Assembly: GCA_963821275.1 (NCBI GenBank)
Contig: CAWGDF010000001.1
Span: 496,001-560,000, forward strand
DNA: 64,000 nucleotides
Source: JACVRW01 sp963821275
Lineage (GTDB): Bacteria; Actinomycetota; Thermoleophilia; Solirubrobacterales; Thermoleophilaceae
Direction of reading: 5' to 3'
Below, piece by piece: positions 42,484-53,742 of the stretch. Position 1 is the stretch's first letter. Every line of letters begins with the position of its first letter. The position numbers were made by a program, and so were the translations under genes. The notes beneath the pieces are model-generated. The model was not told the DNA's origin, made no database searches, and saw only the letters and a program-made list of their open reading frames with translations.

Positions 42484-44451
42484 ATGCTAGGACGTTGCTC
42501 GGTCAAATTCGTGCTGGCTTGCCTCGCTTCGCTGATCATGGCGCAGGCGGCGTCCGCTGCCCGCACGGTCTACTTCTCGGATCCCGAGGCCGACCGGATC
42601 TCCCAGTACTCGGTCGGCGCAGACGGCGACCTCTCGCCTCTCGCACCTCCGTCGGTGGATGCGGACCACCCGCGCCGGCTGGCCATGACGCCTTCGGGCA
42701 GCGACCTCTACGCCACTTCGCGTGATGGCGTCCTGCAGTTCAAGGTGGCCGCCAGCGGGGGGCTGACGCCCAAGATGCCTGCCCTCCAGCCCGCTCCAGG
42801 CTCGCCCCACTCGATCGCGGTGCACCCGGACGGGAAGAGCGTCTACGTGACCGACAGCCATTACGGCAAGGTCCGTCAGTACGACGTTGCCGGCGGCGGG
42901 CGCCTGGAGCCGAAGGATCCGCCCTACGGGCGCGCCGGGTCGTGCGCCAAAGGACTGGCCCTGAGCCCGGACGGCCGCACCGCGTACGTGCTGGTGCGCG
43001 GAGGCATCGTCGTGTTCGACGTGGCCGCGGACGGCACGCTCGGCTCGCGCCGGGTGGTCGACGTCGAGAGCCGCAGCCTCCAGGACGTGGCGCTCACCCC
43101 GAACGGCAAGAACCTCTACGTCACCTCGCGCGACGGCCGGGTGCTCCAGTTCAATGTGGGTGCTTCCGGTGACCTGACTCCCAAGAACGTCCCCGAGGTC
43201 GAGACCGGGGCCGGCACGAAGCCGATCGGGATCGCCATCGTGCCCGACGGCTCAGCGGCCTACGTGTCGACCCAGGCCTGGGGCCAGGGCCGCCAGCTGT
43301 TCGCCTTCGCAATCGGCGCGGGCGGCGCACTGGCCCCGGGCGCACCACCCAGCCTGCCGGTGACCGCGGCGCGGTTGTGGTACCTGAGCGCCAGCCCCGA
43401 CGGCCGCAGCCTGTTCCTCGCCGGCGGCGACGGTCACCTGTTCGACATCGGCCCGGGCGCCTTCCTGGCGCCCAAGGCGCCCGCGAGCGTGGACCTCGGA
43501 CACGCCCTCGGCGTGGTGGTGAGCCCGAACCAGGCCCCGGTGGCGCGCTTCATCGTGCTCTCGGCCCCGGCGGTCGCAGGCAGCGCGACGCGGTTCGACG
43601 CCCGCGAGGCGGCCGACCCCGACGGCTCGATCGTCCGCTACCGCTGGGACTTCGGCGACGGCACGGTCCTGGAGAACGGCGGGCCCACGCCCCAGCACGT
43701 GTACACGAAGGAGGGCACGTACCTCGCAACGCTGGTCGTGACCGACAACGAGGGCGCATCCACCGGCACCGTCTTCACCGGCGGCACCGTGCTCGGCGCC
43801 GGCGGGCCGGGCGCCGAGGCGAGCCGCAATGTCGTGGTGGCCGCCGCTGCCGCGCGTGCGCCGGGCGCGCCCCCGCCGCCCGGCCAGCCCACGCAGGCGC
43901 TCGAGCCCGATCTCGGCCAGTCGCTGCTGGCGTCACCCGTGCGCGGGCAGATCCGGGTGCGCCTGCCGGGCGCCGACGCCTTCCAGCCGCTTCAGAACCT
44001 CGAGGAGCTGCCGATCGGCTCCACGATCGACGCCCGGCGCGGCCGGGTGGAGCTGACCACCGTCCGCGACCGGCGGCGCACGCGGCTGCAGGACGGCGTC
44101 TTCTACGGCGGCCTGTTCAAGGTCCGCCAGCGCCGGCGCGACCGCTACGTGACTGAGCTGCTGCTCAAGGAGCGGCTGCGCTGCCCGCGCGCGCGGAGCT
44201 CAACCGCGGTCGAGGCCCGCTCCTCGCGCTCGCGGCGGCGGCGCCTGTGGGGCCGCGGCCGGGGCCGCTTCCGCTCCCGCGGCCGCTACTCCTCGGCCAC
44301 CGTGCGGGGAACGACCTGGCTGGTCGCGGACCGGTGCGGCTCGACGCTCACGGTCGTGCGCCGGGGCCGGGTGGCCGTTCGGGACTTCGTGCGTGACCGC
44401 ACCGTCGTGCTGAGGCGCGGCGACCGCTACGTGGCTCGCAAGCCCGAGTAG
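42484..44451 (+). CDS. secreted beta-propeller/PKD protein with FecR-like C-terminal region
   Basis: 655 residues from ATG 42484 (MLGRCSVKFVLACLASLI signal peptide); an ATG at 42427 would place charged residues before it. The first 330 residues form repeated blades of a lactonase/YVTN-type propeller (ISQYSVGADGDLSPL, LAMTPSGSDLYATSRDG, IAVHPDGKSVYVTDS, LALSPDGRTAYVLV). A PKD domain follows (VARFIVLSAPAVAGS, then YRWDFGDGTVLEN and HVYTKEGTYLATLVV). The last 150 residues, after a Pro/Ala linker, resemble FecR repeats (VRGQIRVRLPGADAF, GSTIDARRGRVELTT) and end very basic. Convergent with a CHASE2 cyclase. Extracellular, function unknown. Confidence 0.82.
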   Translation: MLGRCSVKFVLACLASLIMAQAASAARTVYFSDPEADRISQYSVGADGDLSPLAPPSVDADHPRRLAMTPSGSDLYATSRDGVLQFKVAASGGLTPKMPALQPAPGSPHSIAVHPDGKSVYVTDSHYGKVRQYDVAGGGRLEPKDPPYGRAGSCAKGLALSPDGRTAYVLVRGGIVVFDVAADGTLGSRRVVDVESRSLQDVALTPNGKNLYVTSRDGRVLQFNVGASGDLTPKNVPEVETGAGTKPIGIAIVPDGSAAYVSTQAWGQGRQLFAFAIGAGGALAPGAPPSLPVTAARLWYLSASPDGRSLFLAGGDGHLFDIGPGAFLAPKAPASVDLGHALGVVVSPNQAPVARFIVLSAPAVAGSATRFDAREAADPDGSIVRYRWDFGDGTVLENGGPTPQHVYTKEGTYLATLVVTDNEGASTGTVFTGGTVLGAGGPGAEASRNVVVAAAAARAPGAPPPPGQPTQALEPDLGQSLLASPVRGQIRVRLPGADAFQPLQNLEELPIGSTIDARRGRVELTTVRDRRRTRLQDGVFYGGLFKVRQRRRDRYVTELLLKERLRCPRARSSTAVEARSSRSRRRRLWGRGRGRFRSRGRYSSATVRGTTWLVADRCGSTLTVVRRGRVAVRDFVRDRTVVLRRGDRYVARKPE

Positions 44452-44483
44452 CAATCCGGGAGGGCGAACACCGGTGCATTGAT

Positions 44484-44512
44484 GACTTTGCCCCCCACTG
44501 GGGGGTCAAGTC
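44484..44512. terminator. strong stem-loop between convergent propeller and cyclase genes
   Basis: GACTTTGCCCCCC (44484-44496) and GGGGGGTCAAGTC (44500-44512) pair around the loop ACT with one mismatch and one G-T in the 13 bp. It sits between two genes that end towards each other, so it can stop transcription from both sides. T-rich only at the inner arm of one side. Confidence 0.65.
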
Positions 44513-44569
44513 AGCACTGTGGAGCAGAAGCCGGCCGCGGCGCACGGACCCCCCAGCCGGGCGCCTACT

Positions 44570-46330
44570 TCACTCCTTGACCGTCCAGATGACCACCCTG
44601 GCCTGCCGGCCGCGGACGTCGAGCTCGTCCACGTGCTCGAGGTCGTCGCGGTTCCCGTTGAGGAACATGCGGGTGGATTCCGAGATGTAGATCGTGTGCG
44701 GAGTGCCCTTGGTCAGCCCCTCCAGGCGGGAGGCGGTGTTGGCCGTGTCCCCGATCACCGTGTACTCCAGCCGCTGCTCGGAACCGACGTTGCCCGCCAT
44801 CACCACGCCGCTGTTGAGCCCGATGCCGATCTGGAAGCCCTCGCCGAGCTCCTCGCCCCGCAGCCACTCGTTGAAGTCGTCGAGGGTCGGCCCGGCCATC
44901 TCGCGGGCTGCGGCCAGGGCGCGGTCGGCATGGTCGTCCACCGCGATCGGGGCGCCGAACACGGCCATGATGCCGTCGCCCATGAAGGTGACCAGCGTGC
45001 CGCCGTGGGCCAGGATCACGTCCGTCATCGAGGTGAGGTAACGGTTGAGGATCTCGATGACGACCTCCGGCTCGCGTGACTCCGAGAACGTGGTGAAGCC
45101 GCGAACGTCGCTGAAGAGCACTGTTACGAGCTCGCGCTGGCCGCCGAGCCGGAGGTCCTCGTCCACGTTTTGGAGCACCTCGTCGACCACGGGCTCGGGA
45201 ACGAAGCGCGAGAACACGTCGCGCACCCGCTCGCGCTCGAACGCCTCGATCACCAGGCCCATGGCGAGCGCGCCGACCACGCCGATCAGCAACGAGGCCA
45301 GCGGGTAGAGAAGCGACACGATCAGGCCGTTGTTGAAGGCGATCTGCACGCCGACGGCGAAGAGGCCCGCCACCAGGACGCCGACGATCGCGGCCCGCGC
45401 CGGACCGAGGCTCAGCGCGAACCCCGGGCCGACGAGCCCGAGCACCACGATCAGAGCGATGTTCAGGACGCCGGGCGCCGGCTGGAGCGGGAAGTCCGCA
45501 AGCGCGGTGGCGATCGAGTTGGCCTGGATCTCCGGCCCGGCCATCACGCGGCCCTCGCCGACGGGCGTGGCGTGCACGTCCTGCAGCGACGAAGCGGTGG
45601 CGCCCACCACTACTATCCGGTCCTTGAACGTGCCGGGAGGTGTGCGGCCCTCCACGAGCCGGGAGAACGAAACCGTGTCCACCGTCCCGGGCCGGCCGGC
45701 GTAGTCGATGTACTCCGAGCCCTGCTTCAGCGATTCGGAGCGGCCCCGGAACTCGTCGGCCGCCACGTTGGCGAAGCTCTCCAACCCCGCGACGGAATAG
45801 GGCATGCGCCGGATCACCCCGTCGTCGTCGTTCACGAAATTGCTGCTGCCGGCGCGCGCGCCGATGTCGCGCAGCACCTCGTCGCCGCCGAAGACGTTGG
45901 TCCCGCCCTTCTCGTCCACCTCGGTCGTGGCGAGCACCACCCGGTCGGTCCGGTCGACCGCGCTGATCAGCGCGTTGTCCTCTTTGGGCGTGGTCTGCTC
46001 GGTGAACTGGATGTCGTAGGCGATCACGCGAGCGCCCTCCTCGCGCAGGCGATCGATCGCCTCTGCGTGCAGCGAGCGGGGGAACGGCCAGCGAACACCC
46101 AGCTCGTTGAAGGTCACGTCGTCGATCCCGACGACCACGACGTCCTCGGGCGCCCCCTCGCTGCCGCGAACCTGGAAGCGCGTGTCGAGGGTGTCGCGCT
46201 CGGGCTGATCCAGAACCCCGATGCCGTAGGCCGCCAGGACTACCCCCGTCAGCACGAGCGCGTTGACGCCGAACAGCGCAGTTCTCAGCCGGCGCAGGGA
46301 GCGCCGGCGCGAGCGGGGAGCGTCGGCCAT
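44570..46330 (-). CDS. CHASE2-domain adenylate/guanylate cyclase
   Basis: 586 residues. One N-terminal membrane span is followed by an extracellular CHASE2 domain (about 50-290, with DTRFQVRG, VVVVGIDDVTFNELGVRWPFPRSLHA, VIAYDIQF and IVVVGATASSLQDVHATPVG). Then come three membrane spans and a class III cyclase domain (about 400-560). The cyclase shows VLFSDVRGFTTFSE with a metal Asp, the second metal Asp in VTFMGDGIMAVFGAP, IGIGLNSGVVMAGNVGSEQRLEYTVIGDTANTASRLEG and the substrate residues. It probably makes cAMP in response to an extracellular cue. Its neighbour across the terminator has a FecR-like region, a frequent partner of CHASE2 cyclases. Confidence 0.92.
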   Translation of the reverse strand: MADAPRSRRRSLRRLRTALFGVNALVLTGVVLAAYGIGVLDQPERDTLDTRFQVRGSEGAPEDVVVVGIDDVTFNELGVRWPFPRSLHAEAIDRLREEGARVIAYDIQFTEQTTPKEDNALISAVDRTDRVVLATTEVDEKGGTNVFGGDEVLRDIGARAGSSNFVNDDDGVIRRMPYSVAGLESFANVAADEFRGRSESLKQGSEYIDYAGRPGTVDTVSFSRLVEGRTPPGTFKDRIVVVGATASSLQDVHATPVGEGRVMAGPEIQANSIATALADFPLQPAPGVLNIALIVVLGLVGPGFALSLGPARAAIVGVLVAGLFAVGVQIAFNNGLIVSLLYPLASLLIGVVGALAMGLVIEAFERERVRDVFSRFVPEPVVDEVLQNVDEDLRLGGQRELVTVLFSDVRGFTTFSESREPEVVIEILNRYLTSMTDVILAHGGTLVTFMGDGIMAVFGAPIAVDDHADRALAAAREMAGPTLDDFNEWLRGEELGEGFQIGIGLNSGVVMAGNVGSEQRLEYTVIGDTANTASRLEGLTKGTPHTIYISESTRMFLNGNRDDLEHVDELDVRGRQARVVIWTVKE

Positions 46331-46381
46331 CTGCGTCCAGTGTCACGCATGTGGGGACACTCGTCGAGGGGAGGCTTCGTC

Positions 46382-47665
46382 TCAGGCCAGCCGGTCGAGG
46401 CGGCCGACGATCGCGGCGGCGTGGCGCACGAACGCGCTGGGGTCGAACACCGCTTCGAGGTCCAGGTCGGGCGCCGTCTCCGCGAGCAGGCCCCGGAACT
46501 CGACGCCCTCGTCCCAGGCACGCTGGGCGGCCTCCTGGACGACCCGGTAGGCCTCGTCGCGCGGCCGTCCCGCCTCCACCAGAGCCAGCAGGGCCCGCTG
46601 CGAGTACAGCGCCCCGTGGGTGGCCTCCAGGTTCGCGCGCATGCGGTCCGCATGCACGGTCATCCCATCCACGACGCGGATGGCAAGGTGCTGGGCGTAG
46701 TCGAGGAGGATGGTGGCGTCGGGCAACGCCACGCGCTCCACCGCTGAGTGCGAGATGTCGCGCTCGTGCCAGAGGGCCACGTTCTCGAGCCCTGCCTGCG
46801 CGTAGCCGCGCAAGAGTCGGGCGATGCCGGAGATGCGCTCGCTCACGATCGGGTTGCGCTTGTGCGGCATGGCCGATGAGCCCTTCTGGGCTCCGGACCG
46901 GAAGGGCTCCTCCACCTCACGCACCTCGGTGCGCTGCAGGTGGCGTATCTCGGTGGCGAAGCGCTCCAGCCCCGCGCCCGCCAGCGCGATGGCCTGCAGC
47001 AACTCGGCGTGGCGGTCGCGGGGCACGACCTGGGTCGAGACGTCCTCGCGGCCGAGCCCCAGCCGGCGCAGCACCGCGGCCTCGATCTCCGGGCCGTTGG
47101 CCGAGTAGGTGCCGACGGCCCCGGACAGCGCGCCCACCGACACGCCCTCGGCAGCCCGCTCCAGCCGGCGCACGTTGCGGTGCGCCTCGAAGGCAAAACC
47201 GGCGAGCTTGACCCCGAACGTCGTGGGCTCGGCGTGCACGCCGTGCGTGCGTCCCACGCAGACCGTGCCGGCCTCCTCGCGCGCGCGGCGGATCAGGGCA
47301 TCGCGGTAGTCGCAGGCTCCGCCCACCAGCATCAGACCGGCCTGGGAGAGCTGCAGGGCGAGCGCGGTGTCGAGGACGTCGGAGGAGGTCAGGCCGTGGT
47401 GGACCCAGCGGCCGGCTTCGCCCACCGAGGCGGCCACCACGTCCACGAACGCGGCCACGTCGTGATCGGTCTGCTGCTCGCGCTTCTTGACGGCCTCGAC
47501 GGAGAAGGACGCGCGGTCGCGGATCGTGGCCGCGTCCTCCTCGGGGACCACGCCCTGCTCGCTCAGCGCCTCCACGACGGCCAGCTCCACCTGCAGCCAG
47601 GTCTCGAGCTTGCGCTGCTCGGACCACACCGCGCCCATCTCGGGCCGCGTGTAGCGCTCGATCAC
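46382..47665 (-). CDS. purB: adenylosuccinate lyase PurB
   Basis: 427 residues from GTG 47665, seven bp after the purE stop. The fumarase-superfamily signature is SSAMPHKRNPIVSERISG, whose flexible loop carries the catalytic Ser. The His-containing HHGLTSSDVLDTALALQL and RTHGVHAEPTTFGVKLAG segments form the active site. It acts twice in purine synthesis, on SAICAR and on adenylosuccinate. The longer open frame upstream is not part of the protein. Confidence 0.95.
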   Translation of the reverse strand: MIERYTRPEMGAVWSEQRKLETWLQVELAVVEALSEQGVVPEEDAATIRDRASFSVEAVKKREQQTDHDVAAFVDVVAASVGEAGRWVHHGLTSSDVLDTALALQLSQAGLMLVGGACDYRDALIRRAREEAGTVCVGRTHGVHAEPTTFGVKLAGFAFEAHRNVRRLERAAEGVSVGALSGAVGTYSANGPEIEAAVLRRLGLGREDVSTQVVPRDRHAELLQAIALAGAGLERFATEIRHLQRTEVREVEEPFRSGAQKGSSAMPHKRNPIVSERISGIARLLRGYAQAGLENVALWHERDISHSAVERVALPDATILLDYAQHLAIRVVDGMTVHADRMRANLEATHGALYSQRALLALVEAGRPRDEAYRVVQEAAQRAWDEGVEFRGLLAETAPDLDLEAVFDPSAFVRHAAAIVGRLDRLA

Positions 47666-47672
47666 GCGCTGC

Positions 47673-48161
47673 TCACTCGTTGAGGATCTTGGCTGCCAGC
47701 ACGGCCGCGTTGCGGGCGTTGTCCACACCCACGCAGGCGACCGGCACGCCCGGCGGCATCTGGGCGATCGCCAGCAGCGCGTCCAGCCCGCCTGCCACCG
47801 AGCTCTTGGAGGTGAGCGGCACGCCGATCACGGGCAGGTCGGTGTGCGCCGCCACCACGCCGGGTAGAGCAGCGGCCAGACCCGCGCCGGCGATGATCAC
47901 CCGCAGCCCCCGGAACTTCGCGTTCTTGGCGTAGTCGGCCACCGTGTCGGGGTCGCGGTGCGCGCTCATCACGCGGATCTCGTGGCGGATCCCGCGCTGC
48001 TCGAGCTCGGCGCCGGCCTTCTCCATGACCGGCATGTCGCTCTTGCTCCCCATCACGATGCCCACACGCGGTGCGTCCACGTCCAGCGCGTCGAACTCGT
48101 GCCCGACCTCGGTCTCGGTCACCGGCGTCGAGGACGCGGCGGGGAGCTCCTCGGTGCCCAT
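47673..48161 (-). CDS. purE: N5-CAIR mutase / AIR carboxylase PurE
   Basis: 162 residues including a 25-residue acidic N-terminal extension. The fold is clear: VGIVMGSKSDMPVMEKAGAE, RVMSAHRDPDTVADYAKNA with the Ser-Ala-His-Arg motif, then VIIAGAGLAAALPGVVAA. In E. coli PurE the equivalent motif is GGAAHLPG; here the His is Ala (GLAAALPG). The SAHR His is kept. No purK gene was found in the window, so either PurK is elsewhere or this is a PurE with altered substrate binding. The gene starts on the last base of purD. Confidence 0.92.
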   Translation of the reverse strand: MGTEELPAASSTPVTETEVGHEFDALDVDAPRVGIVMGSKSDMPVMEKAGAELEQRGIRHEIRVMSAHRDPDTVADYAKNAKFRGLRVIIAGAGLAAALPGVVAAHTDLPVIGVPLTSKSSVAGGLDALLAIAQMPPGVPVACVGVDNARNAAVLAAKILNE

Positions 48162-49426
48162 CAGGCCTCGACCCTATCGACGGCGCGGGCGGCAATGTCG
48201 GTTCGGAGCTGGCGCCCCTCGAACCGGACCCGCTCGGCGGCGGCGTAGACCCGCTCCCGCGCCTCGCCGGGCGTGGCCCCCAGCGCGGTCACGCCCAGCA
48301 CGCGCCCGCCGGCCGTCACGATCTCGTCGTTCTGCTGCGCGGTGCCGGCGTGGAAGACCTCCGCGCCGGCGGCAGCCGCCTCGTCGAGGCCGCTGATCAC
48401 GTCACCCTTGGAGGAGGACGCCGGATACCCACGCGAGGCGAGCACCACGGTCACCGACCAGTCGGAGTACCACTCCGGCTCCAACCCCGCGAGACCACCG
48501 GGCCGGGTGGCCGCCTCCAGCAGCTCGACCAGGTCCGACTGCAGCCGGGGCAGCACCGCCTGGGTCTCCGGATCGCCGAAGCGGCAGTTGTATTCGAGCA
48601 CCTTCGGCCCGGCGGCGGTCATCATGAGACCGGCGTACAGGACGCCGTGGAACGGTGTCCCGCGGCGGCGCAGCTCGTCCACGATGGGCTGGTGCACCTG
48701 GCGGGCGAGCTCCCTGGCCCGCGCCTCGTCGATTCCCGGCACCGGCGAGTAGCTGCCCATCCCCCCGGTGTTCGGACCGCGGTCGCCGTCGAAGATGCGC
48801 TTGTAGTCCTGCGCGGGCGCGAGCGGGAGCGCTCGCTCGCCGTCGCAGAGCGCCAGCAGGGAGAGCTCCTCGCCCTCGAGGAACTCCTCCAGGATCACCT
48901 CGGTCTCGCCGAAGCGCTTCTCGGCGAAGAACACGTCGAGCGCCTCGCGCGCCCCGCGCTCGGTCTCGACGATGATCACGCCCTTGCCGGCCGCGAGCAC
49001 GTCCGCCTTCAGCACGGCCGGGTAGGACGCGCAGGCCAGGTGGGCCGCGGCCTCCTCGCGGTCGTGGAAGCGGACGTACCCGGCCGTGGGCACACCACAG
49101 GCCCGCATGAGCTCCTTGGCGTGGGCCTTTGAGCCCTCTACCCGAGCCGCGTCGCGCCGGGGGCCGAAGGCCCGGACGCCGGCCGCCTCCAACCGATCCA
49201 CCAGCCCGTCCACGAGCGGGGCCTCGGGCCCCACCACCACCAGGTCGACCTCGCGCTGTACGGCCGTGTCGACGAGGCCGTCCTCGGACAGGCACTCAAC
49301 CCCGTCGCGGGCGATACCCGCGTTGCCGGGCGCCGCCAGCACCTGGGGACGCTGTGGGCTGCGCAGGAGAGTGCGCACCAGCGCGTGCTCGCGGCCGCCG
49401 CCGCCGACGACGAGGACGCGGCTCAA
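48161..49426 (-). CDS. purD: phosphoribosylamine-glycine ligase PurD
   Basis: 421 residues, ATP-grasp enzyme. Motifs: VLVVGGGGREHALVRTLL at the start, EAPLVDGLVDRL, GPRRDAARVEGSKAHAKELM, LKADVLAAGKGVII, EEFLEGEELSLLALCDGE and the pair PNTGGMGSYSPVPG and EYNCRFGDPETQAVLPRL with the metal ligands. It overlaps the GYD gene upstream by 4 bp and is followed by purE and purB, giving a purD-E-B block. Confidence 0.96.
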   Translation of the reverse strand: MSRVLVVGGGGREHALVRTLLRSPQRPQVLAAPGNAGIARDGVECLSEDGLVDTAVQREVDLVVVGPEAPLVDGLVDRLEAAGVRAFGPRRDAARVEGSKAHAKELMRACGVPTAGYVRFHDREEAAAHLACASYPAVLKADVLAAGKGVIIVETERGAREALDVFFAEKRFGETEVILEEFLEGEELSLLALCDGERALPLAPAQDYKRIFDGDRGPNTGGMGSYSPVPGIDEARARELARQVHQPIVDELRRRGTPFHGVLYAGLMMTAAGPKVLEYNCRFGDPETQAVLPRLQSDLVELLEAATRPGGLAGLEPEWYSDWSVTVVLASRGYPASSSKGDVISGLDEAAAAGAEVFHAGTAQQNDEIVTAGGRVLGVTALGATPGEARERVYAAAERVRFEGRQLRTDIAARAVDRVEA

Positions 49427-49704
49427 AGCGCGGCGATGAAGTCGTCCACGGGAATCGCGGTAAGCGTCTCGTAGCGCGCGGTTCCCCGCGACCCCAGCTC
49501 CAGGGAAACGCGCGCGACCGTAGCCTCGTCCGGCGCCTCGATGACGTTCACGAAGTCATACTGGCCGAGGACGGCCCACTGTGCCCGCACCGTCGCACCG
49601 AGTTGCTCGATCTCCTTGTTCACCTCACGGATCCGCTGAGGGTTGCTCTTGATGGTCTGAACGCCTTCCGGTGTAAGGGTGCTGAGCATCACATAGGTCG
49701 GCAT
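49423..49704 (-). CDS. GYD-domain protein
   Basis: 93 residues: PTYVMLSTLTPEGVQTIKS, then AQWAVLGQYDFVNVIEAPDEATVARVSLEL and the C-terminal DDFIAAL. The GQYDFV segment is the GYD-type motif that names the family (a ferredoxin-like dimeric fold). Function unknown. Its stop overlaps the purD start, so it is the first gene of the purD-E-B transcript, and the promoter lies in the 74 bp before the divergent gene. Confidence 0.88.
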   Translation of the reverse strand: MPTYVMLSTLTPEGVQTIKSNPQRIREVNKEIEQLGATVRAQWAVLGQYDFVNVIEAPDEATVARVSLELGSRGTARYETLTAIPVDDFIAAL

Positions 49705-49778
49705 TGGGCATCCTTTCGTTTAGGCACGTCGCCGCGCGCAATGTACCCGCACGACCAGAACCCCACCTGAAACAGCGA

Positions 49779-50432
49779 ATGAGACTGGCCCTCACCCTCG
49801 CCGCGACCGGTGCGGTCGCGCTCAGCGTCCCGGCCGCCGCGTCGGCGGCCACGCTGGCCGTGACCCCGTCGAAGCCGTGCTACGGGACCGGGGAGAAGGT
49901 CACCTTCCGCGGCAGCGGCTTCAGCGCGGGCGGCATCGTGGACTTCACACGCGACGGCAAGTTGATCCCGACGCGGGACGACGAGGACATCATGGCCGAC
50001 CCGGCGGGAGAGGTGGAGGCCGACCTCCCGGTGGCCAACGCGCGCGGCTCGGAGACGCGTACGTACGCGGCCATCGACCGCGCCAACCCGACGCTGAGCG
50101 CCTCAATCGAGCTGCGGATCAGCGAGCTGAAAGTGGACATCCGGCCGGATGGCGGGCAGCCCTCGCGGCGACGGCGGATCACGGGGGTCGGCTTCACCAG
50201 GGGCAGCACGCTGTACGCGCACATCGTGCACCGGGGAACGGTCCGCAACCTGCGGATCGGGCCGGTGAGGGGAGCCTGTGGAAAGGTCGAGGCGACCAGG
50301 CGACTGTTCGGACCGCGGGCGCCCAACGGCCGGCACGTCATCCGCTTCGACACCCGCCGCAGGTATCTCGACAAGCCTCCCGCCCAGCGCTACAGGTGGC
50401 GCTTCACGATCTTCAATCCGCGGAGGCATTGA
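49779..50432 (+). CDS. secreted protein with two beta-sandwich repeats, unknown function
   Basis: 217 residues from ATG 49779 with a Sec signal peptide (MRLALTLAATGAVALSVPAA, then ASAAT). Two Ig-like repeats are suggested by VTPSKPCYGTGEKVTFRGSGFSAGG and the later ITGVGFTRGSTLYAHIVHRG. The C-terminus (YRWRFTIFNPRRH) is conserved in similar Thermoleophilia proteins that I recall only as hypothetical. Two cysteines (CYG and ACG) could form a disulfide. Divergent from the GYD gene. Confidence 0.75.
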   Translation: MRLALTLAATGAVALSVPAAASAATLAVTPSKPCYGTGEKVTFRGSGFSAGGIVDFTRDGKLIPTRDDEDIMADPAGEVEADLPVANARGSETRTYAAIDRANPTLSASIELRISELKVDIRPDGGQPSRRRRITGVGFTRGSTLYAHIVHRGTVRNLRIGPVRGACGKVEATRRLFGPRAPNGRHVIRFDTRRRYLDKPPAQRYRWRFTIFNPRRH

Positions 50433-50506
50433 CCCGGCCCGAACGCCCGGGCTCCCGCCAACGGGGGGCCTGGGCCCTTTCAATGCCGCATCCGAGCATC
50501 AGAAGG

Positions 50507-50543
50507 GCCCACACCCTTCCGCTCGCCTGTCTCGGGGGTGGGC
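50507..50543. terminator. stem-loop between convergent secreted-protein and clpB genes
   Basis: GCCCACACCC (50507-50516) pairs with GGGGGTGGGC (50534-50543) with one mismatch around a 17-nt loop. Located in the 118-bp gap between the plus-strand gene ending at 50432 and the clpB stop at 50551. No T tract on either side, so evidence is only the pairing and the location. Confidence 0.4.
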
Positions 50544-50550
50544 TGCCAGG

Positions 50551-53091
<2,541 letters not shown>

Positions 53092-53094
53092 AGA

Positions 53095-53115
53095 AAATCT
53101 AAGTCGAAGAGTATA
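53095..53115 (-). promoter_or_regulatory. clpB promoter and putative HspR operator
   Basis: On the minus strand a -10 box TATACT (53110-53115) is followed after 6 nt by CTTAGATTT (53095-53103). The same 9-mer follows a CATACT box upstream of dnaK. It resembles one half of the HspR-associated repeat CTTGAGT-N7-ACTCAAG, though the second half is weak. It would overlap the start site, so repression is the expected effect. Confidence 0.5.
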
Positions 53116-53203
53116 AGGTCTTGATCAGTTTAGCCATGCGCGCGGGCGCTGTCCACCCGATTCGACTGCGACACCATCCCTCTTCTTGGCCTTGAATGCG
53201 TGT

Positions 53204-53722
53204 GTGACCACGTTCAAGCTCACTCCCCACGAGACCGTGACGGTACGCGAGCGCGGGCCCGACGCGCTCGAGGTCGAGGGGGAGTGGGGCCCCGGCGGCA
53301 GGCCGCCGCCGAAGCACTTCCATCCCAGCCAGGACGAGCGCTTCGAGGTGCTGGACGGCACCCTGTGGGCGCGTGTGGACGGGCACGAGCACCGGTTGTC
53401 GCGCGGCGAGGTGCTCGAGGTGCCGCGCGGCGCCGTGCACCAGATGTGGAACGCTGCCGACGTGCCGGCCCGGGCGCTCTGGCGCACGTCTCCCGCGGGG
53501 CGCACCCACGAATGGTTCGCGGCGCTCGACGGGCTGCTGCGCTCGGAGCGGGTGGGCCGCAACGGCATGCCCAGCCCGCTGGCCTTCGGCGCCTACCTGA
53601 CCGAGTACGGCGATGTCATCCGGCTCGCCGGCCCGCAGCCCGTCGTCGGCGGCGCGCTGCGGATGCTCGGCGCGATCGGCCGCCGGCGCGGGTACTCACC
53701 GCGCCCGTCGAGCCCGGGCTGA
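53204..53722 (+). CDS. cupin-domain protein
   Basis: 172 residues, start GTG 53204 (TTG 53186 or 53192 possible). A single cupin: the first motif is PPPKHFHPSQDERFEVLDGTL, with His, His and Glu as metal ligands, and the second is LEVPRGAVHQMWNAAD with the last His. Typical of small dioxygenase, isomerase or sensor cupins. The C-terminal half (about 90 residues) is helical and unassigned. It sits between clpB (divergent) and the next gene, 20 bp away. Confidence 0.82.
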   Translation: MTTFKLTPHETVTVRERGPDALEVEGEWGPGGRPPPKHFHPSQDERFEVLDGTLWARVDGHEHRLSRGEVLEVPRGAVHQMWNAADVPARALWRTSPAGRTHEWFAALDGLLRSERVGRNGMPSPLAFGAYLTEYGDVIRLAGPQPVVGGALRMLGAIGRRRGYSPRPSSPG

Positions 53723-53742
53723 CGGGCTACAGTGGCCCGCGC

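Noticed and set aside
49705..49778. Purine riboswitch before the purD-E-B block
   Set aside because: Only 74 bp, without the conserved purine-aptamer junction bases; no anti-terminator/terminator pair visible.
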